A DNA stretch of 7,750 nucleotides from SAR202 cluster bacterium (GTDB lineage: Bacteria > Chloroflexota > Dehalococcoidia > UBA3495). The DNA lies in NCBI GenBank assembly GCA_009392075.1, contig VFHG01000061.1:1-7750 (forward strand), given 5' to 3'. The notes beneath the pieces are model-generated. The model did not search any database. It was not told the origin of the DNA and saw only the letters and a program-made list of their open reading frames with translations. How positions within the stretch are numbered: position 1 is the stretch's first letter; every line of letters starts with the position of its first letter. The position numbers and the translations under genes are program-made. Shown in pieces: positions 1 through 6,895 of the stretch.

Positions 1-177
1 GATTTCCAACGCGGCCTAATTCTATTTATGGTGGAGTTGGAGTAGAGTCCAACCGCCCAGCAACGAACTTTCCAGGAATCTCGGTGGATTCAAACCGGTT
101 CAATTGCCTGGTTGAAAAGAGCGGTTTAGGTATTGAACCTCGACGATTACTAAGCCCTATCAAACAAGTCTGATCCC

Positions 178-276
178 GGCATATCAGGGTGTAGCGCAGC
201 GGCTAGCGCGCTACACATTCGGCACATCCTAACTAGGGAGCCGAATACTCAAGAGAATCGCAGAGGAGTAATTGCC
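178..276. repeat. Run of three adjacent stem-loops, cloverleaf-like
   Basis: Three inverted repeats sit end to end. The first is 189-197 with 208-216, arm GTGTAGCGC, a perfect 9-bp stem with a 10-base loop. The second is 217-223 with 240-246, arm ATTCGGC, a perfect 7-bp stem. The third is 246-250 with 266-270, arm TACTC, 5 bp, and it shares base 246 with the second. A weak 4-bp closing stem is possible (GGCA 178-181 with TGCC 273-276). Bases 192-210 also fit the tRNA D-arm consensus, with GCGC stems around an AGCGGCTA loop. No anticodon stem or T-arm follows in the right place, so this is not a functional tRNA. It could be a structured RNA, a decayed tRNA, or a repeat; the strand is unknown. 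Confidence 0.4.
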
Positions 277-287
277 TACACGTTGTC

Positions 288-311
288 AGGGGCACGGCAT
301 GCCGTGCCCCT
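288..311. repeat. Perfect 24-bp GC-rich palindrome
   Basis: The half-site AGGGGCACGGCA is followed immediately by its exact reverse complement, so each strand can fold into a 12-bp arm hairpin. It lies 27 bases past the stop codon of the minus-strand GMC oxidoreductase, where it could stop or stabilise that transcript. No T-run follows in that direction, so it is not a classical intrinsic terminator. GC-rich palindromes of this kind often occur as dispersed REP-like elements; with one copy in the window that remains inference. Confidence 0.7.
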
Positions 312-338
312 AGAGAACAATCAAGATCGACCGGGGAA

Positions 339-1886
339 TTATCGCCCTTGTTTTATGAAGTCGCTGACCTGCTCCCCGATCACCATCGTAGTGACATTGG
401 TGTTGGCCCGGATGCAGTCGGGCATAATGGAAGCATCCACCACCCTCAATCCTGTCACGCCGTGCACCTTGCCGTACTGATCTACCACCGCCATCGGGTC
501 GGACGCAGATCCCATTTTGCAGGTGCAGGAGATGTGTTGAGAGGTGCTTACCTCCCGCATCATCCAGCGGTCCAGGGCTTCGTCGGATGCCAGGTCGGCG
601 TCGGTGGGCTCAACCCGCTCTTCTATAATGTCCTTGAAGTCCTCGTGCTCTCCCAGGTTTACAGCAATGCGCACGCCTTCACGCAATCGCTTGCGATCGA
701 AATCCTCTTCAAGGAAATGGTACTCCAGTATGGGCTGGACCGTAGGGTCGGCGGATGCCAGACGAAGCTCGCCGGCGCCAACCGCCAGATAAATTGAGCT
801 AATCATTCGGATGCCCAGCGGTGCCATGCGATTTCCTCCCTGATTGACCCGTCCAGTCGCGTAGGCCTGCATGGAGATCCTCATGTCGTTGCGCAGGTCG
901 GAGTCCAAGGCGGTGTACCGAAGAATCAACTGCGTTCTCGGAGCTAGGCCATCCAGCGGAAATCCTTCCTTGGTACGCCAGGTCACCCATACTGTCGGAT
1001 GGTCCCGCAGGTTCTGCCCGACTCCGGGACGGTCTGCTACCACAGGTATTCCCAGGCTGCTCAGATCGGCCGCGGGGCCAACCCCGGATAGCATCAGTAT
1101 CTGGGGAGACCCGATAGCACCGGCGCTTAGGATGATCTCCTCACCTTCGACGACAAACTTCTCGCCACCGCTCTCGACTTCAACCCCGGTGGCCCGAGTG
1201 CCGTCAAAGACGATGCGGTTTACCAGGCAGTTGGGACGGATGGTCAAGTTCAGACGGTGCCTGCCCTGGTCAAGGTAACCCAGAGCGGTGCTAATGCGAA
1301 TACCGTTAGGATTATTCAGAGGAGTTGGTCCGATGCCTTCGGAGTCGGGATGGTTATGGTCCGGACAGTCTGGATAACCAGCGGCGACGCTAGCATTGTA
1401 GAAAGCCACTTGTGCCGGGAGCCAGGCTTCCTGCTTGAAACGGTGCATCAAGATAGGGCCATCGTTGCCGTGGAAATCACCGCTGTAGTCGGAGTCTGAT
1501 TCAATCTTGCGGAAGTAGGGGAGTAGCTGTTGGAAACCCCACTCGTTATTTCCCATAGAGGCCCAGGAATCGTAGTCCTCGGGCACCCCTCGCAGGAAGA
1601 CCTGGCCGTTGATTGCGCTGGAGCCTCCGGTTACTTTGCCTCTGGGCACCATCATCGGCACCGATGTTTCTGTGGCTTTGCCAACGAATTGCCAATTGTG
1701 GTCGCTGGTCATGACGTCCGCTTCGGTGGCATAGCCAAACTTCACTTCCTCGGGAAGCTGTTCAAAGTCCGGGTAATCCGGGCCAGCTTCAAGGAGTAGC
1801 ACCGACCGGTCCGAGTCCTCGGTCAACCGGGTTGCTAGAATTGCTCCCGCCGACCCTGCTCCGATTATCACTACGTCGTACTTCAC
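339..1886 (-). CDS. GMC-family FAD-dependent oxidoreductase (choline dehydrogenase-like)
   Basis: This 515-residue protein has the full glucose-methanol-choline oxidoreductase layout and usual length. The N-terminal FAD-binding motif IIGAGSAGA spans residues 7-15, with LLLEAG (30-35) holding the acidic residue expected to bind the adenosine ribose. GMC signature 1 is PRGKVTGGSSAINGQVFLRG (81-100) and signature 2 is GAIGSPQILMLSGVG (256-270). The C-terminal active site has His451 in HISCTCKMG and Asn497 in NTNVTTM, the expected His/Asn pair. The family oxidises alcohols using FAD and passes electrons to oxygen or a carrier; the substrate cannot be read from sequence. No signal peptide is seen, so it is probably cytoplasmic. 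The start is GTG at 1886, preceded by GGAGGAG (1892-1898) five bases away. In HISCTCKMG a Cys replaces the usual Gly. The gene is followed by the palindrome at 288-311 and has no close same-strand partner. Confidence 0.93.
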   Translation of the reverse strand: MKYDVVIIGAGSAGAILATRLTEDSDRSVLLLEAGPDYPDFEQLPEEVKFGYATEADVMTSDHNWQFVGKATETSVPMMVPRGKVTGGSSAINGQVFLRGVPEDYDSWASMGNNEWGFQQLLPYFRKIESDSDYSGDFHGNDGPILMHRFKQEAWLPAQVAFYNASVAAGYPDCPDHNHPDSEGIGPTPLNNPNGIRISTALGYLDQGRHRLNLTIRPNCLVNRIVFDGTRATGVEVESGGEKFVVEGEEIILSAGAIGSPQILMLSGVGPAADLSSLGIPVVADRPGVGQNLRDHPTVWVTWRTKEGFPLDGLAPRTQLILRYTALDSDLRNDMRISMQAYATGRVNQGGNRMAPLGIRMISSIYLAVGAGELRLASADPTVQPILEYHFLEEDFDRKRLREGVRIAVNLGEHEDFKDIIEERVEPTDADLASDEALDRWMMREVSTSQHISCTCKMGSASDPMAVVDQYGKVHGVTGLRVVDASIMPDCIRANTNVTTMVIGEQVSDFIKQGR

Positions 1887-2410
1887 GGTTACTCCTCCGA
1901 GTCTGAAGGTTAATAAGGTTAATTTAACATGGAATGACGTTTCTGAGTTCCCGGCTGATGGCTTGAAGTGTTTTCGGGCTTGGTCACGGCGAGTTGAACA
2001 ACCCTCATGGAATAGCTGTAGACGGTGAGGGGAGGGTCTACGTTGGGGATACGCGTGAGCACTGGATACAGGTGTTCAAGCGGGTCGCTTCGAGCGGCTA
2101 GGTGCTCATGCCAGAAGAGCAAGAAAACCAAAACTAGATAGAGCGTAGAGAACCCGTTGGCGGCATCGGGCGCAGGTCCGACCTCACGCCACAGGAATTT
2201 CCCAGTCGTTGTTGTTAACCGCTATTTTCTGACAAACGCGGGCAATGGCAACTTGTCTGCTCTGATGGGTAGCACATAACAAAAAACAATTCCGTAACGC
2301 CTAAGCCTTATATCATTTACACGCCTGTACCGAGCCTGAAAGGCATACAAACACCTTTTTCAGCTTGTAGGCTGTTCCGCAATCTACGGAACCGACCAGA
2401 TCCTGGCCTC
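1887..2410. other. Gap of 524 bases with one unassigned open frame
   Basis: This gap lies between the Fe-ADH stop and the GMC start, both on the minus strand, and must hold the GMC leader. A minus-strand frame is open for 100 codons, from after a TAG at 2222-2224 to a TAA at 1919-1921. Its only common start is TTG at 2131, giving 70 residues with no convincing ribosome binding site. The translation has a hydrophobic run (STLYLVLVFLLFW) followed by a polar tail and matches no family I recognise. It may be a small membrane protein, a gene remnant or chance. AT-rich sequence near 2275-2320 could hold a promoter, but no clear -35/-10 pair was assigned. Confidence 0.45.
2374..2392 (-). terminator. 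Possible hairpin terminator of the Fe-ADH gene
   Basis: GTTCCG (2374-2379) pairs perfectly with CGGAAC (2387-2392) around a 7-base loop, 18 bases past the Fe-ADH stop codon. A second imperfect inverted repeat lies beyond it (CTGAAAGG near 2335 with CCTTTTTCAG ending at 2363). On the transcribed minus strand neither hairpin is followed by a U-run, so intrinsic termination is only a possibility. Confidence 0.3.
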
Positions 2411-3520
2411 CTACATCAATCCTCGAAGCAATCTCATCAGGTCGTCGTGCCCCAAGGAGGTGGGTAGTGCAGCAACTCGGTCCCAACGGGTATGCTCCAC
2501 CAGGGTATCCAGGCTGTCGGTTGTAACGCCCAAGTCAGAGAGGTTGGTCTTCAGCCCGCAGTTTTTCATTATCTCTACTATTCGGCGGGTGGCTTCTTCC
2601 AGGTCTGTTACGCCCAACGCTTCCCACAGAGCGGAGAGCTTGTTGGCTATCGCCGGCGCGGTCCACCTCAGCATGGTCGCTAGGGTGACACCGACCGCCT
2701 GTCCGTGATCCACCTTCCAGAAAAGAGTGAGTGGACTACCTATGGCGTGGCAGACGTTTGGATGACTATTGCTATAGGCCACGCCCGACATAGTCGCGGC
2801 CAGAGAGCACCAAGAACGTGAATCCAGATCCGCGTTGTTGCAGGAACTCTCCAGGTAGCTCCCGAACCACCGGATGACCTGAAGGTCCAGCGCATCGGAA
2901 ACGGGCTCCGACTCCTTAGACCAATAGGACTCGAAGGCGCTGGTGAAAGCGTCTATGCCGGTAATGGCGGCCAGTTCCTTGGGCATGGTCATGGCCAGGT
3001 CCGGGTCAACGATGGCTACGTCAGGGAACAGCTTGGTGTGGATGAAGTTGATAGAACGGCGGGCTTCCCAGTCCCACACGGCCGCTCCGGAGGTAACCTC
3101 GCTACTGCTTCCAGACGTGGTGGGCACCGCGATGAACGGCAGGCCTCCATGGATGATGGTCCGTTCCCCGGCCAAATAGTTCTCGGGGGGGCCCTCGTGA
3201 GCCGCTAGGACGCCCACGAGCTTGCCAACGTCGATAACACTCCCGCCGCCGATGGCCACAACTACCTGAGGTGAAGACTGCCGGCATGCGTCCACCGCCT
3301 CGGCTACCAATTGAGGCCCCGGGAACGGTGCGACCCGGTCGAACAACGTTATCCGGGAAGAGCCGATTCCTTCTAGAACTTGGTGGAGGATGCCGGATCG
3401 GCGCAGATGACTCTGTCCCGTGACCAGAAAAACTCTGGACTGGCCGCCGGCAACCTGGTCAAGCACCTTAGGTAACTCAGCGAGCCGCCCAGGACCGAAT
3501 ATAACTTTGGTGGGATTCAA
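2411..3520 (-). CDS. Iron-type (group III) alcohol dehydrogenase
   Basis: This is a 369-residue cytoplasmic dehydrogenase of the Fe-ADH family, expected to interconvert an alcohol and an aldehyde or ketone with NAD(P). The start NPTKVIFGPG, the nucleotide-binding GGGSVID (91-97) and PTTSGSSSEVTSG (133-145) are family hallmarks. Of the four usual metal ligands, Asp190 (GIDAF), His258 (VCHAIG) and His272 (VDHG) are present with normal spacing. The second ligand position, normally the His of DALTHA, is Ser194 in DAFTSA. From memory, relatives of phosphonoacetaldehyde and hydroxy-phosphonate dehydrogenases often lack this His and share the HAIxxPLT pattern, so that subgroup is a reasonable guess; the substrate is unproven. 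Length is slightly below the usual 380-390. The TTG at 3520 is the only common start after the upstream in-frame stop, and no strong Shine-Dalgarno precedes it. The gene diverges from the amidohydrolase across 176 bp. Confidence 0.9.
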   Translation of the reverse strand: MNPTKVIFGPGRLAELPKVLDQVAGGQSRVFLVTGQSHLRRSGILHQVLEGIGSSRITLFDRVAPFPGPQLVAEAVDACRQSSPQVVVAIGGGSVIDVGKLVGVLAAHEGPPENYLAGERTIIHGGLPFIAVPTTSGSSSEVTSGAAVWDWEARRSINFIHTKLFPDVAIVDPDLAMTMPKELAAITGIDAFTSAFESYWSKESEPVSDALDLQVIRWFGSYLESSCNNADLDSRSWCSLAATMSGVAYSNSHPNVCHAIGSPLTLFWKVDHGQAVGVTLATMLRWTAPAIANKLSALWEALGVTDLEEATRRIVEIMKNCGLKTNLSDLGVTTDSLDTLVEHTRWDRVAALPTSLGHDDLMRLLRGLM

Positions 3521-3696
3521 CCAGTTGAATCCGGGAAGCGGCGGTGGTGACGTGACGGCACCTGCTTTCTTATTGGGTAGCCTATTCTACCACCGGCGGC
3601 GGTGGTTATTGTCGTTTGGTAGACTGTCAACGCACCGATACACCTGGTGGCAGCCCAGACGCTCCACCGCGCCGGAATCTACTTGAGGAGACCGCC
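3521..3696. promoter_or_regulatory. Shared divergent leader of Fe-ADH and amidohydrolase
   Basis: These 176 bases separate two divergent starts and so should contain promoters for both genes. A perfect 7-bp dyad, ACCACCG (3589-3595) with CGGTGGT (3600-3606), lies near the middle and could be an operator or a leader hairpin. A TAGAAT-like -10 on the minus strand (around 3583-3588) and a TTGACA on the minus strand (3624-3629) exist, but they are too far apart to form one promoter. No confident promoter is called. Confidence 0.35.
3685..3690 (+). promoter_or_regulatory. Ribosome binding site of the amidohydrolase
   Basis: GAGGAG lies six bases before the ATG at 3697. It decides the start: the reading frame is open further upstream to an in-frame ATG at 3616, but that ATG has no such site and the extra 27 residues do not look like family sequence. 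Confidence 0.8.
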
Positions 3697-5040
3697 ATGG
3701 TGAACCACTCTGAGGCGTTCAAGCTGATCACAGCTGGCCGGTTGATCGATGGCCGGGGAGGACCTCCCGTCCAAGAGGGAGCAGTCCTGATCCGAGGCTC
3801 CAAGATTGTTGCGGTAGGCCCGGCCAAGAACGTCCTTCCTCCGGAGGGAGCTACGGTGGAAACATTCGACTACCGAGGCAAGACTGTGATGCCCGGCATG
3901 ATCGACTGCCATACCCACCACAATGGCTTCGGCGACGGACGTCCCGGAGAGGAGGTGGCGGCGCTGCCCGACGAGGTGCTCACGTTGCAAGCGGCCCGCA
4001 ACGCCAGAGACAGCTTATACTCCGGGGTGACCTCCATCAGGGACAACGGCGCGAAAAACATGACGATGTTTCGGCTACGGGAGGCGGTAAACCATAGGAT
4101 AATCCAGGCCCCTCGCATGGTGCTGTGCGGGCGGCCGATAGCCATCGTTGGTGGACACATGGGTTACTTCGGGTCCGAGGTTACTGGACCTGTGGAAGCC
4201 ACCGCGGCCGTTCGTCAGTTGATCAAAGAAGGGGCCGACTATATCAAAATCAGCGCCACCGGCGGCAGCACCCGTACCTCTTTCCCTTTATTGCCGGCTT
4301 TCAATCCGGATGAACTGAGGGCGATGACCCAAGAGGCCCACAAGTTCGGAAAGTTGACCGCAACCCACTGTGCCTCCACTCAAGGAACCATAGATTCGCT
4401 GGACGCCGGAGTGGACATGATAATTCACTGCGTGTTCAAAGACAGCAACGGCGAGGCAAATTTCCGTGAAGACGTAGCTGAGCGCATTGGTTCTCAGGGA
4501 GCCTACGTAAACCCAACGGTACACGTTGCCAGAGCAAGCGTATGGTCCCTGCAGAAAAGAAAAGAAGCCCGAGGAATAAACTTCCAAGAGCAGCCCGGAT
4601 TGGACGCGGCTCTGTGGGAACTAGAGATTCGCTGGACACATCTTGCCCGGTTGATCGACATGGGGCTGAAGATTATCACCGGGTCGGACTCTTCCTGGGT
4701 GGATTATAAGTTGGGTAACACGGTCTACGAGACCGAATGCCTGGTTCAAGCGGGAATGTCACCTATGCAAGGGATTCTTTCTCTAACCAGCGATGCCGCC
4801 AAAGCTCTGGGCATCGATTCGGTGACAGGCTCTTTGGAAGCGGAAAAGGAGGCCGACTTAATCATCGTAGACGGCAACCCGGCCGAGGATATCAATTCGC
4901 TCTGGAACATCGATGAAGTTTTCCTGGGTGGAGACCGTGTGGACCGGGGACCGGAGAGCGTCCTTGCGGGTATACGGCAACATCCCCCAACCTCCCGGCC
5001 TGAATCCTCAATAGTTAATTCTCTGCAAGCCGGAGGTTGA
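3697..5040 (+). CDS. Metal-dependent amidohydrolase (imidazolonepropionase/prolidase-like)
   Basis: This 447-residue cytoplasmic enzyme of the amidohydrolase superfamily hydrolyses C-N or related bonds with a metal-activated water. The N-terminal beta-sandwich strand KLITAGRLIDG is followed by VMPGMIDCHTHHN, giving metal ligands His72 and His74. Lys184 in DYIKISATGGS fits the carboxylated bridging lysine, and His224 (ATHC), His244 (IIHC) and Asp331 (TGSDSS) complete a two-metal site. The C-terminus (LEAEKEADLIIVDGNP) returns to the beta-sandwich as in the family. All catalytic positions are intact. This branch contains imidazolonepropionase-like enzymes and Xaa-Pro dipeptidases as well as many of unknown substrate, so no substrate is assigned. 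The ATG at 3697 follows GAGGAG by six bases. Transcription diverges from the Fe-ADH and converges on the MFS gene 210 bases downstream. Confidence 0.93.
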   Translation: MVNHSEAFKLITAGRLIDGRGGPPVQEGAVLIRGSKIVAVGPAKNVLPPEGATVETFDYRGKTVMPGMIDCHTHHNGFGDGRPGEEVAALPDEVLTLQAARNARDSLYSGVTSIRDNGAKNMTMFRLREAVNHRIIQAPRMVLCGRPIAIVGGHMGYFGSEVTGPVEATAAVRQLIKEGADYIKISATGGSTRTSFPLLPAFNPDELRAMTQEAHKFGKLTATHCASTQGTIDSLDAGVDMIIHCVFKDSNGEANFREDVAERIGSQGAYVNPTVHVARASVWSLQKRKEARGINFQEQPGLDAALWELEIRWTHLARLIDMGLKIITGSDSSWVDYKLGNTVYETECLVQAGMSPMQGILSLTSDAAKALGIDSVTGSLEAEKEADLIIVDGNPAEDINSLWNIDEVFLGGDRVDRGPESVLAGIRQHPPTSRPESSIVNSLQAGG

Positions 5041-5250
5041 TGCCGGATGTCTTGGAGAAAGACTTAGTCTGCGATCCCCGGATGAACTAGACTACCTTGA
5101 CCAGCGCGAACAACATGTGAATCCATTCGGGCCGGTTTGTTCACGTTAATCAATCTTAAGGTCGGCTGCACTGTCAGAAATTGAGTCGGATGGTCGCCTC
5201 TCAGACCCGTCACCGGAGGCCTCAGACAAACTTAAGATAAGCCGTCCTCA

Positions 5251-6477
5251 TTAAGGCAATCGACGAAGTCTCGGGAGTCCTGCCACAGCTGCCAAGCTGA
5301 CAATAGACAAGACTGCACCATTCACCAACAAGGCTCCGGGTGCCCCTAGGACACCGGCCAATCCTCCAATTCCCACGTGCCCCACTGGGGCAGCGCCGAC
5401 GCTCAATACCCATGAACCCATAGCTCGGCCACGTTGCTCATCCGTCACATTTTCTTGCATCAGAGTCTTGTAAAGAGTGTCTACTGCCATTGCGCAGGCG
5501 TTGACAACAGCCAAGACTAACAGGAATACGAGAAGATTGGTGGCCCAAGAGAACAGCATCATTCCAGCACCAAACCCGAAAGCGAGGCCAAACATCAATA
5601 GCCCTTTGCTCTGGAAGTCCCTCAGGTTAGCTAGGAAGAAAAGCCCGATTAGAGCTCCTCCCTGCCGAACTGCCGTCATGAAACCCAGGCCAACGGGTCC
5701 AACGCCCAGCACCTCTTTTGCAAATACAGGCAATAAGGTCAGGTGAGTGAAACCGAATACTTCGGTGATTGATGCCAACACCATTAATGTCAGTAGAATT
5801 CGATTACTACCTATTAGTTGGAGGTAGCCCGCTAAATTAGCCAGCACGGGTTCCCGACGGGGTGAGTCCGCCTGGCCGACCTTGCCAATACCCAAAAGCA
5901 CCGCAGCCGACACCCCGTAGGCGATTCCAATGGCGACATACTGCCAACCGGGGCCCACAGCATGTATGAGGGCGCCCGACAGTATTGCGCCAACAACACC
6001 GCCAACTTGCATTGCCATAGAACCCAGAGAGAGCCCGTTTAGTGAGTGTTGCGGCCCTACAATATCAACGGTGTAGGCTTCTCTAGTGGTTAAGACAAAT
6101 GCGAATACACAGCCCGAGGCAGCTACCAGACCTATGACAGCCCAGACATGGGTGGCTCCTGATAGCAGCATGGCAGCCATGACCGACGATACTAAGATGC
6201 CGCCCAAGGTGCTGAACCACAGTAAGGTTCTGCGTTCTAGCCAGTCGGCTATCGCACCGGAGAGAATTCCAAGGAAAAAGAAGGGAGCCATCCTGGCGGC
6301 GGCGGCTACGCCCAGCATGAACGGTGATCCGGTCAAATCGAAGACCAGCCACCCGACCGCAACTCGCTCCATACCTGTGCTTAGGGAGTAAAAGACAGTG
6401 GAGGCCCAGAGGAAGCGAAAGTCGCGAAACTGTAGAGAAGCTGCCCAGCCAGCCTTCGCGGTGAGCCGATCTATCAA
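5251..6477 (-). CDS. MFS transporter, MFS_3/enterobactin-exporter-like
   Basis: This 408-residue inner-membrane protein has the hydrophobic pattern of about 12 transmembrane helices. The N-half has FLWASTVFYSLSTGMERVAV (helix 1, from about 22), then LTGSPFMLGVAAAARMAP (48-65), and the cytoplasmic loop 2-3 motif GAIADWLERR (74-83), a variant of the MFS motif A. Residues 131-149 (TREAYTVDIVGPQ...LNGL) match the family's segment after helix 4, and 344-354 (VTDEQRGRAMG) the repeat of that motif in the C-half. MFS_3 members are usually proton-driven exporters of siderophores, drugs or metabolites; the cargo here is unknown. The start is TTG at 6477, the only common start before helix 1. No Shine-Dalgarno precedes it; instead a 38-codon ORF ends in TGA overlapping this TTG (TTGA), which suggests translational coupling. 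Confidence 0.9.
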   Translation of the reverse strand: MIDRLTAKAGWAASLQFRDFRFLWASTVFYSLSTGMERVAVGWLVFDLTGSPFMLGVAAAARMAPFFFLGILSGAIADWLERRTLLWFSTLGGILVSSVMAAMLLSGATHVWAVIGLVAASGCVFAFVLTTREAYTVDIVGPQHSLNGLSLGSMAMQVGGVVGAILSGALIHAVGPGWQYVAIGIAYGVSAAVLLGIGKVGQADSPRREPVLANLAGYLQLIGSNRILLTLMVLASITEVFGFTHLTLLPVFAKEVLGVGPVGLGFMTAVRQGGALIGLFFLANLRDFQSKGLLMFGLAFGFGAGMMLFSWATNLLVFLLVLAVVNACAMAVDTLYKTLMQENVTDEQRGRAMGSWVLSVGAAPVGHVGIGGLAGVLGAPGALLVNGAVLSIVSLAAVAGLPRLRRLP

Positions 6478-6590
6478 CGCTGTACCGTCATTCTAGCCGG
6501 TGTACATGCAAGAGGCGGGCACCGGCCGCACTTTGTCTCTATGTCATCCAGGAGAAGGTCAATTTGCCGCTGAATCCGCTCACTAGCCAT
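6474..6590 (-). CDS. Possible 38-residue ORF overlapping the MFS start
   Basis: An ATG at 6590 opens a 38-codon frame whose TGA (6474-6476) overlaps the TTG start of the MFS gene. The translation begins MASERIQRQIDLLLDDIET, a charged amphipathic helix, then KCGRCPPLACTPAR with three cysteines. From memory, an N-terminus of the type SERIQRQID-LLDE is common on regulatory proteins of Chloroflexota, where a long domain follows; here the frame ends early. It may be a leader peptide that couples translation to the transporter, or the surviving 5' end of a lost gene. No strong ribosome binding site precedes the ATG. Function is not known. Confidence 0.35.
   Translation of the reverse strand: MASERIQRQIDLLLDDIETKCGRCPPLACTPARMTVQR
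6496..6526. repeat. 7-bp inverted repeat upstream of the MFS gene
   Basis: GCCGGTG (6496-6502) and CACCGGC (6520-6526) are exact reverse complements around a 17-base spacer, 19 bases before the MFS start and inside the small ORF. It could be a hairpin affecting access to the TTG start or a regulator site. Confidence 0.35.
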
Positions 6591-6640
6591 TATGAGGAAA
6601 TCTTAGCGATGGAGAGAGGTCTCGTCCAGTTTCAGCGGCG

Positions 6641-6895
6641 TCAAGCGGCCATCAACCAAGCAACACCCCCCGTTTCCACCAATTTAGCCTCAAAATAATT
6701 TAGTTGTTGCGGGCTTTGAGTAGAGTTGGGCTCCCAATACCCCAACTCCTCACTGGTCACGATAGAGGCGAAAAGCGGAGCGTAGGGCGCTTTGGGTTCG
6801 ATGCTCATGAACTCGTTACCGTCGATGGTGATGCGGTGGAACACCTACCGAACCAGTTCCTCCCTTTGCTCGTGGGGCACCCCGGGGTGCGACCA
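6641..6895 (-). pseudogene. Fragment like a serine recombinase C-terminus, with in-frame stop
   Basis: One minus-strand frame reads SHPGVPHEQREELVR, then TAG at 6845-6847, then VFHRITIDGNEF, IEPKAPYAPLFASIV and on to a TGA at 6641-6643. The stretch before and after the TAG reads as one protein; a single base change from a lysine codon (AAG to TAG) would restore it. The pattern E-LVR-VF-RI-IDG followed by IEP-PEYAPLF is like the C-terminal end of large serine recombinases carried by mobile elements, as I recall them. No catalytic domain is present, so this is at most a relic of the last 85 or so residues. A short translation from the GTG at 6844 is possible but unlikely to matter. The family assignment is from memory and uncertain; that this is a broken frame is clearer. 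Confidence 0.4.

Larger units (their letters stand above)
1..338. other. Left-edge non-coding stretch with hairpins and a palindrome
   Basis: No recognisable gene lies here. One plus-strand frame is open from base 3 to a TGA at 171-173, giving 56 codons with no left boundary. Its translation matches nothing I recognise, so it could be the tail of a gene lying to the left or chance. All minus-strand frames running off the left edge close by base 92. The second half holds three adjacent stem-loops and a 24-bp palindrome, listed separately, lying beyond the 3' end of the minus-strand oxidoreductase gene. Confidence 0.5.

Noticed and set aside
80..216. A permuted tRNA, with GGTTCAA T-arm-like sequence near 97 upstream of the D-arm-like hairpin
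   Set aside because: No acceptor stem or anticodon arm joins the two parts, and GGTTCAA has its own inverted partner (TTGAACC near 133).
187..260. A tRNA gene starting with GGGTGTAGCGCAGC
   Set aside because: The D-arm fits well, but the next segment cannot form an anticodon stem, and no GGTTCRA T-loop or matching acceptor strand follows.
348..797. A 149-codon plus-strand frame inside the GMC gene
   Set aside because: It is an antisense shadow: the minus strand carries full GMC signatures, while this frame is His/Arg/Gly-rich without motifs.
3616..3696. An earlier ATG at 3616 for the amidohydrolase
   Set aside because: The extra 27 residues are not family-like and the strong ribosome binding site points to 3697.
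5041..5250. A bidirectional terminator between the convergent amidohydrolase and MFS genes
   Set aside because: Only weak inverted repeats were seen (TAGTCT/AGACTA at 5065-5094 and GAACAA/TTGTTC near 5108-5141), with long loops and no T-runs.
6704..6895. A plus-strand gene leading into the NHL repeat
   Set aside because: The frame is open, but its sequence before 6896 shows no second NHL blade and reads as the antisense of the minus-strand recombinase-like fragment.
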